DNA of 64,000 nucleotides from UBA2767 sp965228625. Its GTDB lineage: Bacteria > Pseudomonadota > Alphaproteobacteria > Rhizobiales > Methyloligellaceae. Below, piece by piece: positions 33,396 to 40,209 of the stretch. Position 1 is the stretch's first letter, and each line of letters begins with the position of its first letter. The notes beneath the pieces were generated by a model. The model ran no database searches and had not been told where the DNA came from. It was given only the letters and a program-made list of their open reading frames with translations. The position numbers were made by a program, and so were the translations under genes. The stretch spans positions 1,860,001-1,924,000 of the forward strand of contig OZ245829.1 in assembly GCA_965228625.1 (NCBI GenBank), written 5' to 3'.

Positions 33396-34151
33396 ATGGG
33401 CATTCTAAAGGTGAGAAACCTCAACAAGAATTTCGGCGGCCTGAAAGCGCTGAACGACATAAATCTCGATGTCGAAGAAGGGACCGTCCACGCCATCATC
33501 GGGCCCAACGGGGCCGGCAAGTCGACGTTGCTCAACACCTTCGTCGGCCGGCTCGAGCCGGATACCGGCGAGGTCAACTTCGACAACCAGCCTCTTCTCA
33601 ACCGCCAGCCGTTCGAGATCAACCAGATGGGCGTGTGTCGCGTTTTCCAGACGCCGGAGATCTTCGGCGAGCTGTCGCTGCTCGACAATGTGATGATCCC
33701 CACCTTCGCCAAGCGCGACGGATCGTTCGTGCTCAATGCCTGGGGGCGAATGGACCGCGAAGCGGACGTCAATGACGAGGCGGAACACGTGCTCGAGGAC
33801 GTGGGTCTCGCCGATCAGCGTCATGAACTGGCCAATTCGCTGTCACGCGGCGACAAGCGCAGGCTCGAGCTCGCCATGTGCCTGGTGCAGGCACCGCGGC
33901 TGTTGCTGCTCGATGAGCCCACTGCCGGCATGTCGCGGGCCGACACCAACAACACCATCGATCTGCTGAAGCGGATCGGCGAGCGCGGGATTACCAAGAT
34001 CGTGATCGAGCACGATATGCACGTTGTCTTTTCGCTCGCGGAGAAGATCTCCGTCATGGCGCAAGGCGCCGTGATCGTGGAAGGAGCGCCTGACGAGATC
34101 AAGGGCGATCCGAAGGTCCAGGAAGCGTATCTTGGAGGAGCACATCTATGA
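33396..34151 (+). CDS. ABC transporter ATP-binding protein (LivG)
   Basis: 251 residues. Walker A GPNGAGKST, signature LSRGDKRRLELAMCL (the LSGGQ is LSRGD, a change common in this subgroup), Walker B LLLLDEPTAGMSRAD, H-loop IVIEHDMHVVF. The C-terminal VQEAYLGG is the LivG type. Overlaps the next gene by four bases. Confidence 0.93.
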   Translation: MGILKVRNLNKNFGGLKALNDINLDVEEGTVHAIIGPNGAGKSTLLNTFVGRLEPDTGEVNFDNQPLLNRQPFEINQMGVCRVFQTPEIFGELSLLDNVMIPTFAKRDGSFVLNAWGRMDREADVNDEAEHVLEDVGLADQRHELANSLSRGDKRRLELAMCLVQAPRLLLLDEPTAGMSRADTNNTIDLLKRIGERGITKIVIEHDMHVVFSLAEKISVMAQGAVIVEGAPDEIKGDPKVQEAYLGGAHL

Positions 34152-34981
34152 CCAAGATGGAACCGGTCGTCAAAAAGACAAAGAAAAAGGCGGAGCAGGA
34201 GACCGGCACGCTCGGCATCGACTTCGCGGGGGAGAAGGCACCCGGCAAAAAGCCGACGCTCACGACCGGCGGTCAGCCCGCTTTCTTTTCGTGCTGGGAC
34301 ATTCACGCCTATTACGGTGAAAGCTATATCGTGCAGGGTGTGAGTTTCGATGTCCGCGAGGGCGAGATCGTTGCCCTGCTCGGCCGCAACGGCGCCGGCA
34401 AGACCTCCACATTGAGAACGATCGCCCGCACCGAGGACCCCGCGCTCAGGCGTGGCGAGCTCTGGCTGGACCACAAACCGGTCCACGAGATGACAGCGCA
34501 CGAGGCGGCGCAAAACGGGATCGGCCTGGTGCCTGAAGACCGCCGGATCATCCAGGGGCTGACCGTCGAGGAGAACCTGAAGCTCGCCCAGATTGCGCCA
34601 CCGCACGGCTGGTCGATCGAACGCATCTACGACCTCTTCCCGCGGCTTGGCGAACGCAAGACGCAGGAGGGCACGACGCTTTCGGGTGGCGAACAGCAGA
34701 TGCTGTCCATCGGTCGCGCCCTGGCGCGCGACATCAAGCTGCTTCTCCTGGACGAGCCGTATGAAGGCCTCGCTCCCGTCATCGTCAAGGAAATCGAACG
34801 CACGCTCGAAGAGATCAAGAATTTGGGCATGACCACGATCATTGTTGAGCAAAACGCCATCGCGGCGCTGCATCTGGCCGATCGGGCCATTATCCTCGAT
34901 ATGGGACAGATCGTGTTCGACGGCGTCTCGCAGGAAGTCCTGGACGATGCGGATCTGCGGCAGCAATATCTGGCGATCTGA
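34148..34981 (+). CDS. ABC transporter ATP-binding protein (LivF) with basic N-terminal extension
   Basis: 277 residues. The LivF core begins at about residue 46 (WDIHAYYGESYIVQGVSFDV), with Walker A GRNGAGKTS, signature LSGGEQQMLSIGRAL, Walker B LLLLDEPYEGLAP and IIVEQNAIAAL. About 45 extra residues at the N-terminus are rich in Lys, Thr and Gly and are not found in ordinary LivF, which is about 235 residues. The ATG overlaps the livG stop, so the extension is probably translated. Role of the extension unknown. Confidence 0.9.
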   Translation: MTKMEPVVKKTKKKAEQETGTLGIDFAGEKAPGKKPTLTTGGQPAFFSCWDIHAYYGESYIVQGVSFDVREGEIVALLGRNGAGKTSTLRTIARTEDPALRRGELWLDHKPVHEMTAHEAAQNGIGLVPEDRRIIQGLTVEENLKLAQIAPPHGWSIERIYDLFPRLGERKTQEGTTLSGGEQQMLSIGRALARDIKLLLLDEPYEGLAPVIVKEIERTLEEIKNLGMTTIIVEQNAIAALHLADRAIILDMGQIVFDGVSQEVLDDADLRQQYLAI

Positions 34982-35004
34982 CCGGATTGCCGAAGTAGGG
35001 CATT

Positions 35005-35682
35005 ATGGCCGAGAAGACAGGTTCGGACTTGACCCTGGCCCTCGACACCAAGGTCGAAAAGGAGTTCGTGGCGCCACTGACGGCACTGCGCGCCAACCTG
35101 GAGATATTGCGCGATTTTCCGGACCTGGACGAAGAGGAACGCCGGAAGTTCCTCGAAACGGCCATCCTCGCCTGCACGCGGCTGGAAAAGGCCGTCGATG
35201 AGCTCGGTACCGCGGTCTACTCGGCCGGAAGGCAGGCCGAGGTCCCGCAATCCGACAGCTCGTCGGCGTCCAAGCACGACAATCGCTATGCCGAGCGCAT
35301 CGAATTCCTGGAGGACATCGAAGCCATCGAGATCGATTTCAGTGGTTTCGAATTCGCCAACAGTCAGATCGTCAATGATTTCTATGACGTTGTTGAAGAG
35401 CTCATCGAAGCAACCGGCCGCAAGTGGTATCTCATCGTCAACTACCGTGATTGCAGCATCTGGCCGGAAGCGTGGGTCGCGTTCGCGCACCGAGGCAAAA
35501 AGGTCAATACCAACTACTCGCTGGGAACCGTGCGATACGCCGAGACGGAGACCGGGAAAGACAACGGCACGGCCTCTGCGGACTCGGACAATTTCGATCC
35601 GGACATGTTCCCTTCGCGCGACCTGGCGCTGGCCGCGCTCGAGGACGAGAAACGAAAGCGTCTGGTTGAGTCACCCTCGTAG
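35005..35682 (+). CDS. Conserved hypothetical protein: pseudo-DHp helical hairpin plus STAS-like domain
   Basis: 225 residues. Residues about 17-68 look like a histidine-kinase DHp hairpin: KEFVAPLTALRANLEIL aligns with HELRTPMTSIRSFSEIL of the nearby kinase, with the acceptor His replaced by Lys19 and the Pro kept, then DLDEEERRKFL matching the kinase's DLSAKDRNRFT. Residues about 98-178 (EFLEDIEAIEIDFSGFEFAN, WYLIVNYRDCSIWPEAW, RGKKVNTNYSLGTVRYA) alternate strand and helix like a STAS domain. No ATPase domain and no signal peptide. It follows livF by 23 bases in the same operon. I do not know a described function. Confidence 0.8.
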   Translation: MAEKTGSDLTLALDTKVEKEFVAPLTALRANLEILRDFPDLDEEERRKFLETAILACTRLEKAVDELGTAVYSAGRQAEVPQSDSSSASKHDNRYAERIEFLEDIEAIEIDFSGFEFANSQIVNDFYDVVEELIEATGRKWYLIVNYRDCSIWPEAWVAFAHRGKKVNTNYSLGTVRYAETETGKDNGTASADSDNFDPDMFPSRDLALAALEDEKRKRLVESPS

Positions 35683-35726
35683 CGGGTGGGACGTGGACTT
35701 TGGCCCAGAACTCCATGATCGAGTCG

Positions 35727-36149
35727 TCATGGGTTGCGCCGTCGGACGATGCCCGTGAACCAGGAGTCGTGCGCCGGGAGCAGCATGCACAGAAGCCCGA
35801 GAAAGATGTAGTCAAGGATCTGGTTCACGCTCGACCACTGCTGCAGGATGTAGTGCCCGAACAGCAGGCTGAGCATGAAGGCGAACCAGCCATACACGAC
35901 AAGCCTCTTGTAGCGCGTACTGAGCAGCGCAAGACCAAGGCCTATTTCTACAAAGGGAATGGCGGCCAAATAACTGTCCACAAACATGCGGGGCAACGTG
36001 ATGCGCAAATTCCCCTGAAACAGCGCCGAGTAATAGTCGAAGAAGCCGCCTTGACTGTAAAACTTGCTGGTGCCAGCGGTAAGCAGGATGACGATCATCG
36101 TCACGCGGACAACACGCTCCGCGTCTCGCAACAATCTGGTACTGAACAT
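35727..36149 (-). CDS. DoxX-like membrane protein
   Basis: 140 residues, four membrane helices (about 13-32, 60-77, 85-103 and 110-128). MIVILLTAGTSKFYSQGGFFDYY and PFVEIGLGLALL are like the DoxX/MauE-type families. These are linked to thiol redox or quinol functions, but the exact role here is open. The ATG follows GGAGGAAG. It is convergent with the pseudo-DHp/STAS gene. Confidence 0.72.
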   Translation of the reverse strand: MFSTRLLRDAERVVRVTMIVILLTAGTSKFYSQGGFFDYYSALFQGNLRITLPRMFVDSYLAAIPFVEIGLGLALLSTRYKRLVVYGWFAFMLSLLFGHYILQQWSSVNQILDYIFLGLLCMLLPAHDSWFTGIVRRRNP

Positions 36150-36178
36150 CTCAATCTTCCTCCACGCGCGCAGCGCGT

Positions 36179-36298
36179 TCAGTCCATCTGGCCGTCAACC
36201 TTCGCGCCTTCTTCGGCGAACAGTCTGGCCGCGGCTCGGCCAATACCGGAGCTTGCGCCGACGACGACGCCGGCCTTTCCTTCGAGGAGTCGGTCCAT
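36179..36298 (-). pseudogene. Short-chain dehydrogenase remnant (N-terminal 39 residues)
   Basis: Starts with ATG and encodes MDRLLEGKAGVVVGASSGIG followed by RAAARLFAEEGAKV, a clear SDR nucleotide-binding start, then DGQMD and a stop. The rest of the roughly 250-residue protein is missing; the DoxX gene begins 30 bases later. It is therefore a truncated gene and differs from the intact SDR at 38091. Confidence 0.75.
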
Positions 36299-36344
36299 AT
36301 CGTTTGCCTCCTGATGACGGGCGTCCAACATTCCTGATCTTCAT

Positions 36345-36467
36345 CTAGTCCGTCTGTGCGTGCCGGTAGCCGAACCCTATGGCGAAGCGGTTCCAGCTGT
36401 TGATCTGGCAGATCAGCAGCGTCAGGTTGACCGCCTGCTCGGCGATAGCTTGATGGTCAGCTTGAGA
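36345..36467 (-). pseudogene. Carboxymuconolactone decarboxylase/AhpD-like remnant (C-terminal ~40 residues)
   Basis: The minus-strand reading EQAVNLTLLICQINSWNRFA and IGFGYRHA before the stop at 36347-36345 closely matches the end of the intact gene at 37610-38056 (EEAVNLTVLICQINSWNRLA, IGFGYQHA); DNA identity is also obvious. The conserved CxxC part is absent. It is a paralogous fragment left by deletion or duplication, between the aminotransferase gene and the SDR remnant. Confidence 0.75.
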
Positions 36468-36485
36468 ATTCGGTCGTGTGGGCCC

Positions 36486-37295
36486 TCACGGGGAAACCAG
36501 CGGCTCGGCCCGGTAGGCCCGGTGAAGCAATTCCAGAAAGGCCGGCGGTTCAGGCAAGGGCACGGATCCGATCCGGCGTACAGCAATGCCGGGCGTCCAT
36601 GAGTTCATGACCACGCCTCCGGCCAACACCGGCAGATCAGTCAGAGCGATCTCTTGGACGCGCTGGGGAATCCCGAGGCGATCCAGTTGTCGGCGGACAA
36701 TGTCCATCGTGGTGCCACCCAGCATTTCAGCCTCTGGCCAAAGCACCGCATCGCCGTCCCAAAAGGCCAGATTCCAGATTGACCCCTCGCTGAGCCGGCC
36801 TTGACGGTCAACGAAAGCGGCATCGTCGAAGTCTTGCTCGACTGCTTTACGGAGGAAGTAGGTCTTGGCCACCTCGCCGACATGTTTCACGTCTGGAAGG
36901 AATCGCTCGTATTCGACGATCGCCAATTTCAGCGGCCCCTCCGGACCGGACGCGGCTGGTCCGGTACGAACCAGCACTTCGGGCTCTACATCGGCCTCGA
37001 CCACAGTGAATTCGCCAGCTGGTGAGTAAACCGTGGCTGTCAACGAGAGATCCGCCGGACCGTCCTTCAGCGCGGAGCGTAGATAGGATCGAATTTGATT
37101 GTGGGGCAATGCCTGACCGAACATCCTCCGTGAAGCCAACCGCAGCCGCTTCAGATGGAGGTCGAGACCCCGGACCTGCCCGTCACGAACCTGCATGGCA
37201 GTGAAGTGAGCATAGCCAGCAAAGGCGAGCGGTGCCAACTCCTCGGCGGTCGCTTCTCGACCGTTACGTTGAACAACAAACGCGTTAGTGGACAT
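36486..37295 (-). CDS. Class IV (branched-chain/D-amino acid-type) aminotransferase family protein
   Basis: 269 residues. FTAMQVRDGQVRGLDLHLKRL at the N-terminus, the probable PLP-binding Lys in GEVAKTYFLRKAV, then DDAAFVDRQGRLSEGSIWNLAF and GGTTMDIVRRQLDRLGIP, the class IV pattern used for PLP and carboxylate binding. Could be an aminotransferase or an aminodeoxychorismate lyase-like enzyme; the substrate is unknown. It is flanked by a gene fragment downstream and a 314-base gap upstream, so it appears as a solitary gene in the accessory segment. Confidence 0.85.
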   Translation of the reverse strand: MSTNAFVVQRNGREATAEELAPLAFAGYAHFTAMQVRDGQVRGLDLHLKRLRLASRRMFGQALPHNQIRSYLRSALKDGPADLSLTATVYSPAGEFTVVEADVEPEVLVRTGPAASGPEGPLKLAIVEYERFLPDVKHVGEVAKTYFLRKAVEQDFDDAAFVDRQGRLSEGSIWNLAFWDGDAVLWPEAEMLGGTTMDIVRRQLDRLGIPQRVQEIALTDLPVLAGGVVMNSWTPGIAVRRIGSVPLPEPPAFLELLHRAYRAEPLVSP

Positions 37296-37609
37296 CTGTT
37301 TGCTCCATGAACCTGGTTCGGGGGACAGCCATTACCGCATTTCGATACGCATTTGTGCGAGTGGCCGTTTCTTTCCTTTGACGCTTAAGTCCCTCAGAAA
37401 ATATTTTCATCGCCAATAAGAGTTGCGACGCATCGGTAGGCTCGTTGCGCTTGGGAATTGTCCTTTTGTTGCGGATTTGGCGACTATGTGCCTTTTGCCA
37501 CACGATATCGTGGATGCGGCGACTGAGGACGTCCTAGGCACCGTCTAATTGGGCTCCATAGCGCCCACCTCTCCTGATGCATCGAATATCCGTTGTTTTC
37601 AGAAAATGG
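37296..37609. other. Intergenic region, no gene recognised
   Basis: A 314-base gap between two minus-strand genes. A 72-codon minus-strand frame at 37285-37503 overlaps the aminotransferase start and has basic, non-globular composition; I do not accept it. Moderately AT-rich; no clear promoter or terminator seen. Confidence 0.5.
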
Positions 37610-38056
37610 CTATGCGTGCTGGTATCCAAAACCGATGGCGAGGCGGTTCCAGCTGTTGATCTGACAAATCAGTACCGTCAGGTTCACCGCCTCTTCGTCC
37701 GAAAAGTGCGCGCGCAGCGCATCGAAGCTCGCATCGGGCGGATGTGAACTCGCAACCCGCGTTACCGCTTCCGCCCAGGCGAGCGCGGCGCGTTCTCGGT
37801 CGCTGTAAAGTGATGACTCACGCCAAGCGTTGAGCAGATAAAGGCGCTGCTCGCTTTCACCGTTGTCACGCGCATCACGGCTGTGCATGTCAAGGCAGAA
37901 CGCACAGCCATTAATCTGCGACACCCGCATTTTGATCAGTTCAGCAAGCGATTTCTCAAGCCCGCAACGCGCGATGTATTTCTCGACAGAGAGCATCGCG
38001 GCCATGGCTTCGGGCGCGGCTTCATACGCGCTTATGCGGTCTGCAGTGACGTCCAT
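37610..38056 (-). CDS. Carboxymuconolactone decarboxylase family (AhpD-like) protein
   Basis: 148 residues with the CxxC motif in NGCAFCLDMHSRDARDNGES, the typical redox pair of AhpD-like alkylhydroperoxidase proteins, and C-terminal LTVLICQINSWNRLAIGFGY. The ATG follows a GGAG. Probably detoxifies peroxides or takes part in thiol redox reactions. The SDR gene lies 34 bases upstream in the same direction, so the two are probably cotranscribed. A fragment of a paralogue lies at 36345-36467. Confidence 0.9.
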   Translation of the reverse strand: MDVTADRISAYEAAPEAMAAMLSVEKYIARCGLEKSLAELIKMRVSQINGCAFCLDMHSRDARDNGESEQRLYLLNAWRESSLYSDRERAALAWAEAVTRVASSHPPDASFDALRAHFSDEEAVNLTVLICQINSWNRLAIGFGYQHA

Positions 38057-38090
38057 TGGTGTTTTCTCCGACTAATCAGCTAGAGCCTTG

Positions 38091-38987
38091 TCACGAGGAG
38101 ACCGGACCGGCGTCCGATCCGGCATACACCTCTTTGAGACCCTCGATGAGTTCCGCCTGGACCGGTGCGGTCCGCTGGTTGATCCGCACGAGCCCCATGT
38201 CCTGACCGACGATGCTCCGTATCGGCCGGGGAGGCCCAATTGCCACGAGGTCGCAGATGATGTCGGCCACGTTTTGCGCATTCGTGTTGCCACCACCTGC
38301 GGCAAACATGGTCTCGAACATGCCGATCATCCGGCCGGGACCTTTCGCGATCGGTCCGTAGCTTTCAATGCGCGCAAGATCGGATGGTTCAGGGGATGAT
38401 TTGATCAGGTCGGTCGCATGCCCGCCGGGCTCGACGATGACCGACTCGATACCGAAGTTCTCGACCTCGTAGTGCAACGACTCGGCGTAGGCCTCGAGGG
38501 CCCACTTGCCGGCGCAGTAGAGACCGAAGAACGGGATCGCCAGCCGTCCGGCGGTGGAACTCACATGCACGATCAGACCCGACTTGCGCGCGCGCATATG
38601 CGGCAGGACAGCCCGGCAGGTGCGCATGGCGCCGAACAGGTTCACATCAAAATGGGCTTTCGCCTGGTCCAGCGTATAGGCTTCAGTGACACCGACAGGC
38701 ATCACGCCGGCATTGTTGATCAGCACATCGATCGGCTGCCGGTCTTCGATGATATTCACGGCTTGGTACACGGACTCCGCGTCCGTGACGTCCATTTCGA
38801 CTGTGTCCAGCAGATGTCCGCTCTCCGCCGCCCAATCGTTCACTTCACTGCGGGCAAAGGCGTTGCGTCCGTCAATGTCCCGCATTGCGGCGAACACGTG
38901 GTGCCCGATGGCGGCGAGCGACTTCGCCGCCAGCAGTCCGATGCCCCGGCTCGCGCCGGTCACGATGATAGTTCTACGATCTGTCAT
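38091..38987 (-). CDS. SDR family oxidoreductase
   Basis: 298 residues from the ATG at 38987, six bases after GAGGAG; the frame is open further upstream to 39227 but that part is antisense to the cyclase gene and not protein-like. Classical motifs: VTGASRGIGLLAAKSL, NNAG in VLINNAGVMPVG, Ser in VHVSSTAGRLA and YCAGK. Ends with IRSIVGQDMGLVRINQRTAP, as in the subgroup that acts on non-polar or sugar-like substrates. Forms an operon with the AhpD-like gene. Confidence 0.9.
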   Translation of the reverse strand: MTDRRTIIVTGASRGIGLLAAKSLAAIGHHVFAAMRDIDGRNAFARSEVNDWAAESGHLLDTVEMDVTDAESVYQAVNIIEDRQPIDVLINNAGVMPVGVTEAYTLDQAKAHFDVNLFGAMRTCRAVLPHMRARKSGLIVHVSSTAGRLAIPFFGLYCAGKWALEAYAESLHYEVENFGIESVIVEPGGHATDLIKSSPEPSDLARIESYGPIAKGPGRMIGMFETMFAAGGGNTNAQNVADIICDLVAIGPPRPIRSIVGQDMGLVRINQRTAPVQAELIEGLKEVYAGSDAGPVSS

Positions 38988-39040
38988 GTTCTGCTCCTCG
39001 GTCATGTTCACAAGTCGTTGTCTTGATCTCTGCATCAGCC

Positions 39041-40021
39041 TCATTCGCACGCGGCGATAACGCGGGCCGGGCCGCCGGTGCCACCAATGTGCTTCAGTGC
39101 ACCCACGATCAACGTGCACTCGCTTCTGCGCACCGCTGCGGCGAGCGCGTACAGGTTGGTCAGGTTTTCGACGATCAGGATGTCGCGCTGATACAGGCGC
39201 ACATGGGCCGGCCAGGCATTGCTCCATTTGCCGTCAGTGCCCTTCATGCCTTGTCCGGAATCGGTGCTGAGGCTGTCGGCGGCGATGCCGGAAATCTTCA
39301 CGCCCTTCGCATCCATGATCTCGATCAGCTTGTCGATCGCCTCGCGCGTGAAACCGGGATGGTTCAGGCCGTTCACATAGCCCGGCGCGTCCCAATCCTT
39401 CCCGCCACGGCCATAGAGATGGGACCACCCCAGATTGGCAACGATCCAGACACCGTCCTCGATCTTGTCGGCAACTGCCGTGATATCCGAGGCCCGGACC
39501 GTGGCACGCGACGAGTCGGAGAAATCCGTGACCGATGTGTCGGGGCTAGGATTTCCGCCATTCCTGGACAATTCACTGCGGACCCGGTGCGAGACGTCGA
39601 CAAGGACGATCTTTCCCGTCAATTGCGCGATTGTCAGCTCGTCACTGGACTTGCGCTTCTTTTCAGGAATGGCCCCCGGCTCACGGCTGCGCCCGTTGTT
39701 CACATAGTGATTTGGACTGTTGAAGCTGGTCCCGTTGTGCTCCTGGATGAGGATTGCAGCGGATTCAAAATGACCCTCATTGGTGCGCCAGATGTCGGTC
39801 GGATACAGAACAGCCTGATGATAGAAGCCGGCGACCGGTTTGCTGCCGCCGACCGGCTTCGACAAATCCGGCTTGGTCGCGTCTTCAGCCGATGGCTCGA
39901 AGGTCGGGATGGGCTGCGTCAGATCGATGAACGTCAAGTCGGCTTGTGCGGCGCCGGCGGCGCCAAGCGTCGACAGAGCAAGCAGTGCTGCCCGCGCGAG
40001 TTTGAATGAGCTGTTTCGCAT
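39041..40021 (-). CDS. Secreted cyclase family protein with altered metal-binding motif
   Basis: 326 residues from the ATG at 40021 behind AGGAA; a signal peptide (about 1-27, cleavage after AQA) leads to LTFIDLTQPIPTFEP. The family motif H-x-G-T-H-x-D-x-P-x-H appears as HNGTSFNSPNH, so the second His is Ser and the Asp is Asn. The later GVWIVANLGWSHLYGRGG and VKISGIAADSLSTDSG are as expected. Members include kynurenine formamidase and various cyclic amide or ester hydrolases; the changed motif questions the metal chemistry. Divergent from the MocR-type regulator. Confidence 0.85.
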   Translation of the reverse strand: MRNSSFKLARAALLALSTLGAAGAAQADLTFIDLTQPIPTFEPSAEDATKPDLSKPVGGSKPVAGFYHQAVLYPTDIWRTNEGHFESAAILIQEHNGTSFNSPNHYVNNGRSREPGAIPEKKRKSSDELTIAQLTGKIVLVDVSHRVRSELSRNGGNPSPDTSVTDFSDSSRATVRASDITAVADKIEDGVWIVANLGWSHLYGRGGKDWDAPGYVNGLNHPGFTREAIDKLIEIMDAKGVKISGIAADSLSTDSGQGMKGTDGKWSNAWPAHVRLYQRDILIVENLTNLYALAAAVRRSECTLIVGALKHIGGTGGPARVIAACE

Positions 40022-40168
40022 CACGTCTTGTTCCTGATTGGCTTGAGACAGCGTTCGTCTCACATGGAGATCAGACCGGTCCCCGGCGTTGGCTGCGCGA
40101 ACGTCCTGATTGGGGCGTCGAGTGCGGGAGGCATGATCTTGTTTCGTGCCGCAGATAGGCTATGCTGG

Positions 40169-40209
40169 GACCCCTAAAAAGACCCACTTTCCGACAAAGT
40201 AATGGACCC
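40169..40209. promoter_or_regulatory. Three GACCC repeats upstream of the MocR gene
   Basis: GACCC at 40169-40173, 40181-40185 and 40205-40209, starting 12 and 24 bases apart, the last within the first codons of the MocR gene. MocR/PdxR proteins bind direct repeats near their own start, so autoregulation and control of the divergent cyclase gene are plausible. Confidence 0.4.

Noticed and set aside
37285..37503. 72-codon minus-strand frame
   Set aside because: Overlaps the aminotransferase start, basic low-complexity composition, no ribosome binding site.
38988..39227. Longer N-terminus of the SDR at 38091
   Set aside because: It overlaps the cyclase gene in the same strand and does not look like protein; the ATG at 38987 has a strong ribosome binding site.
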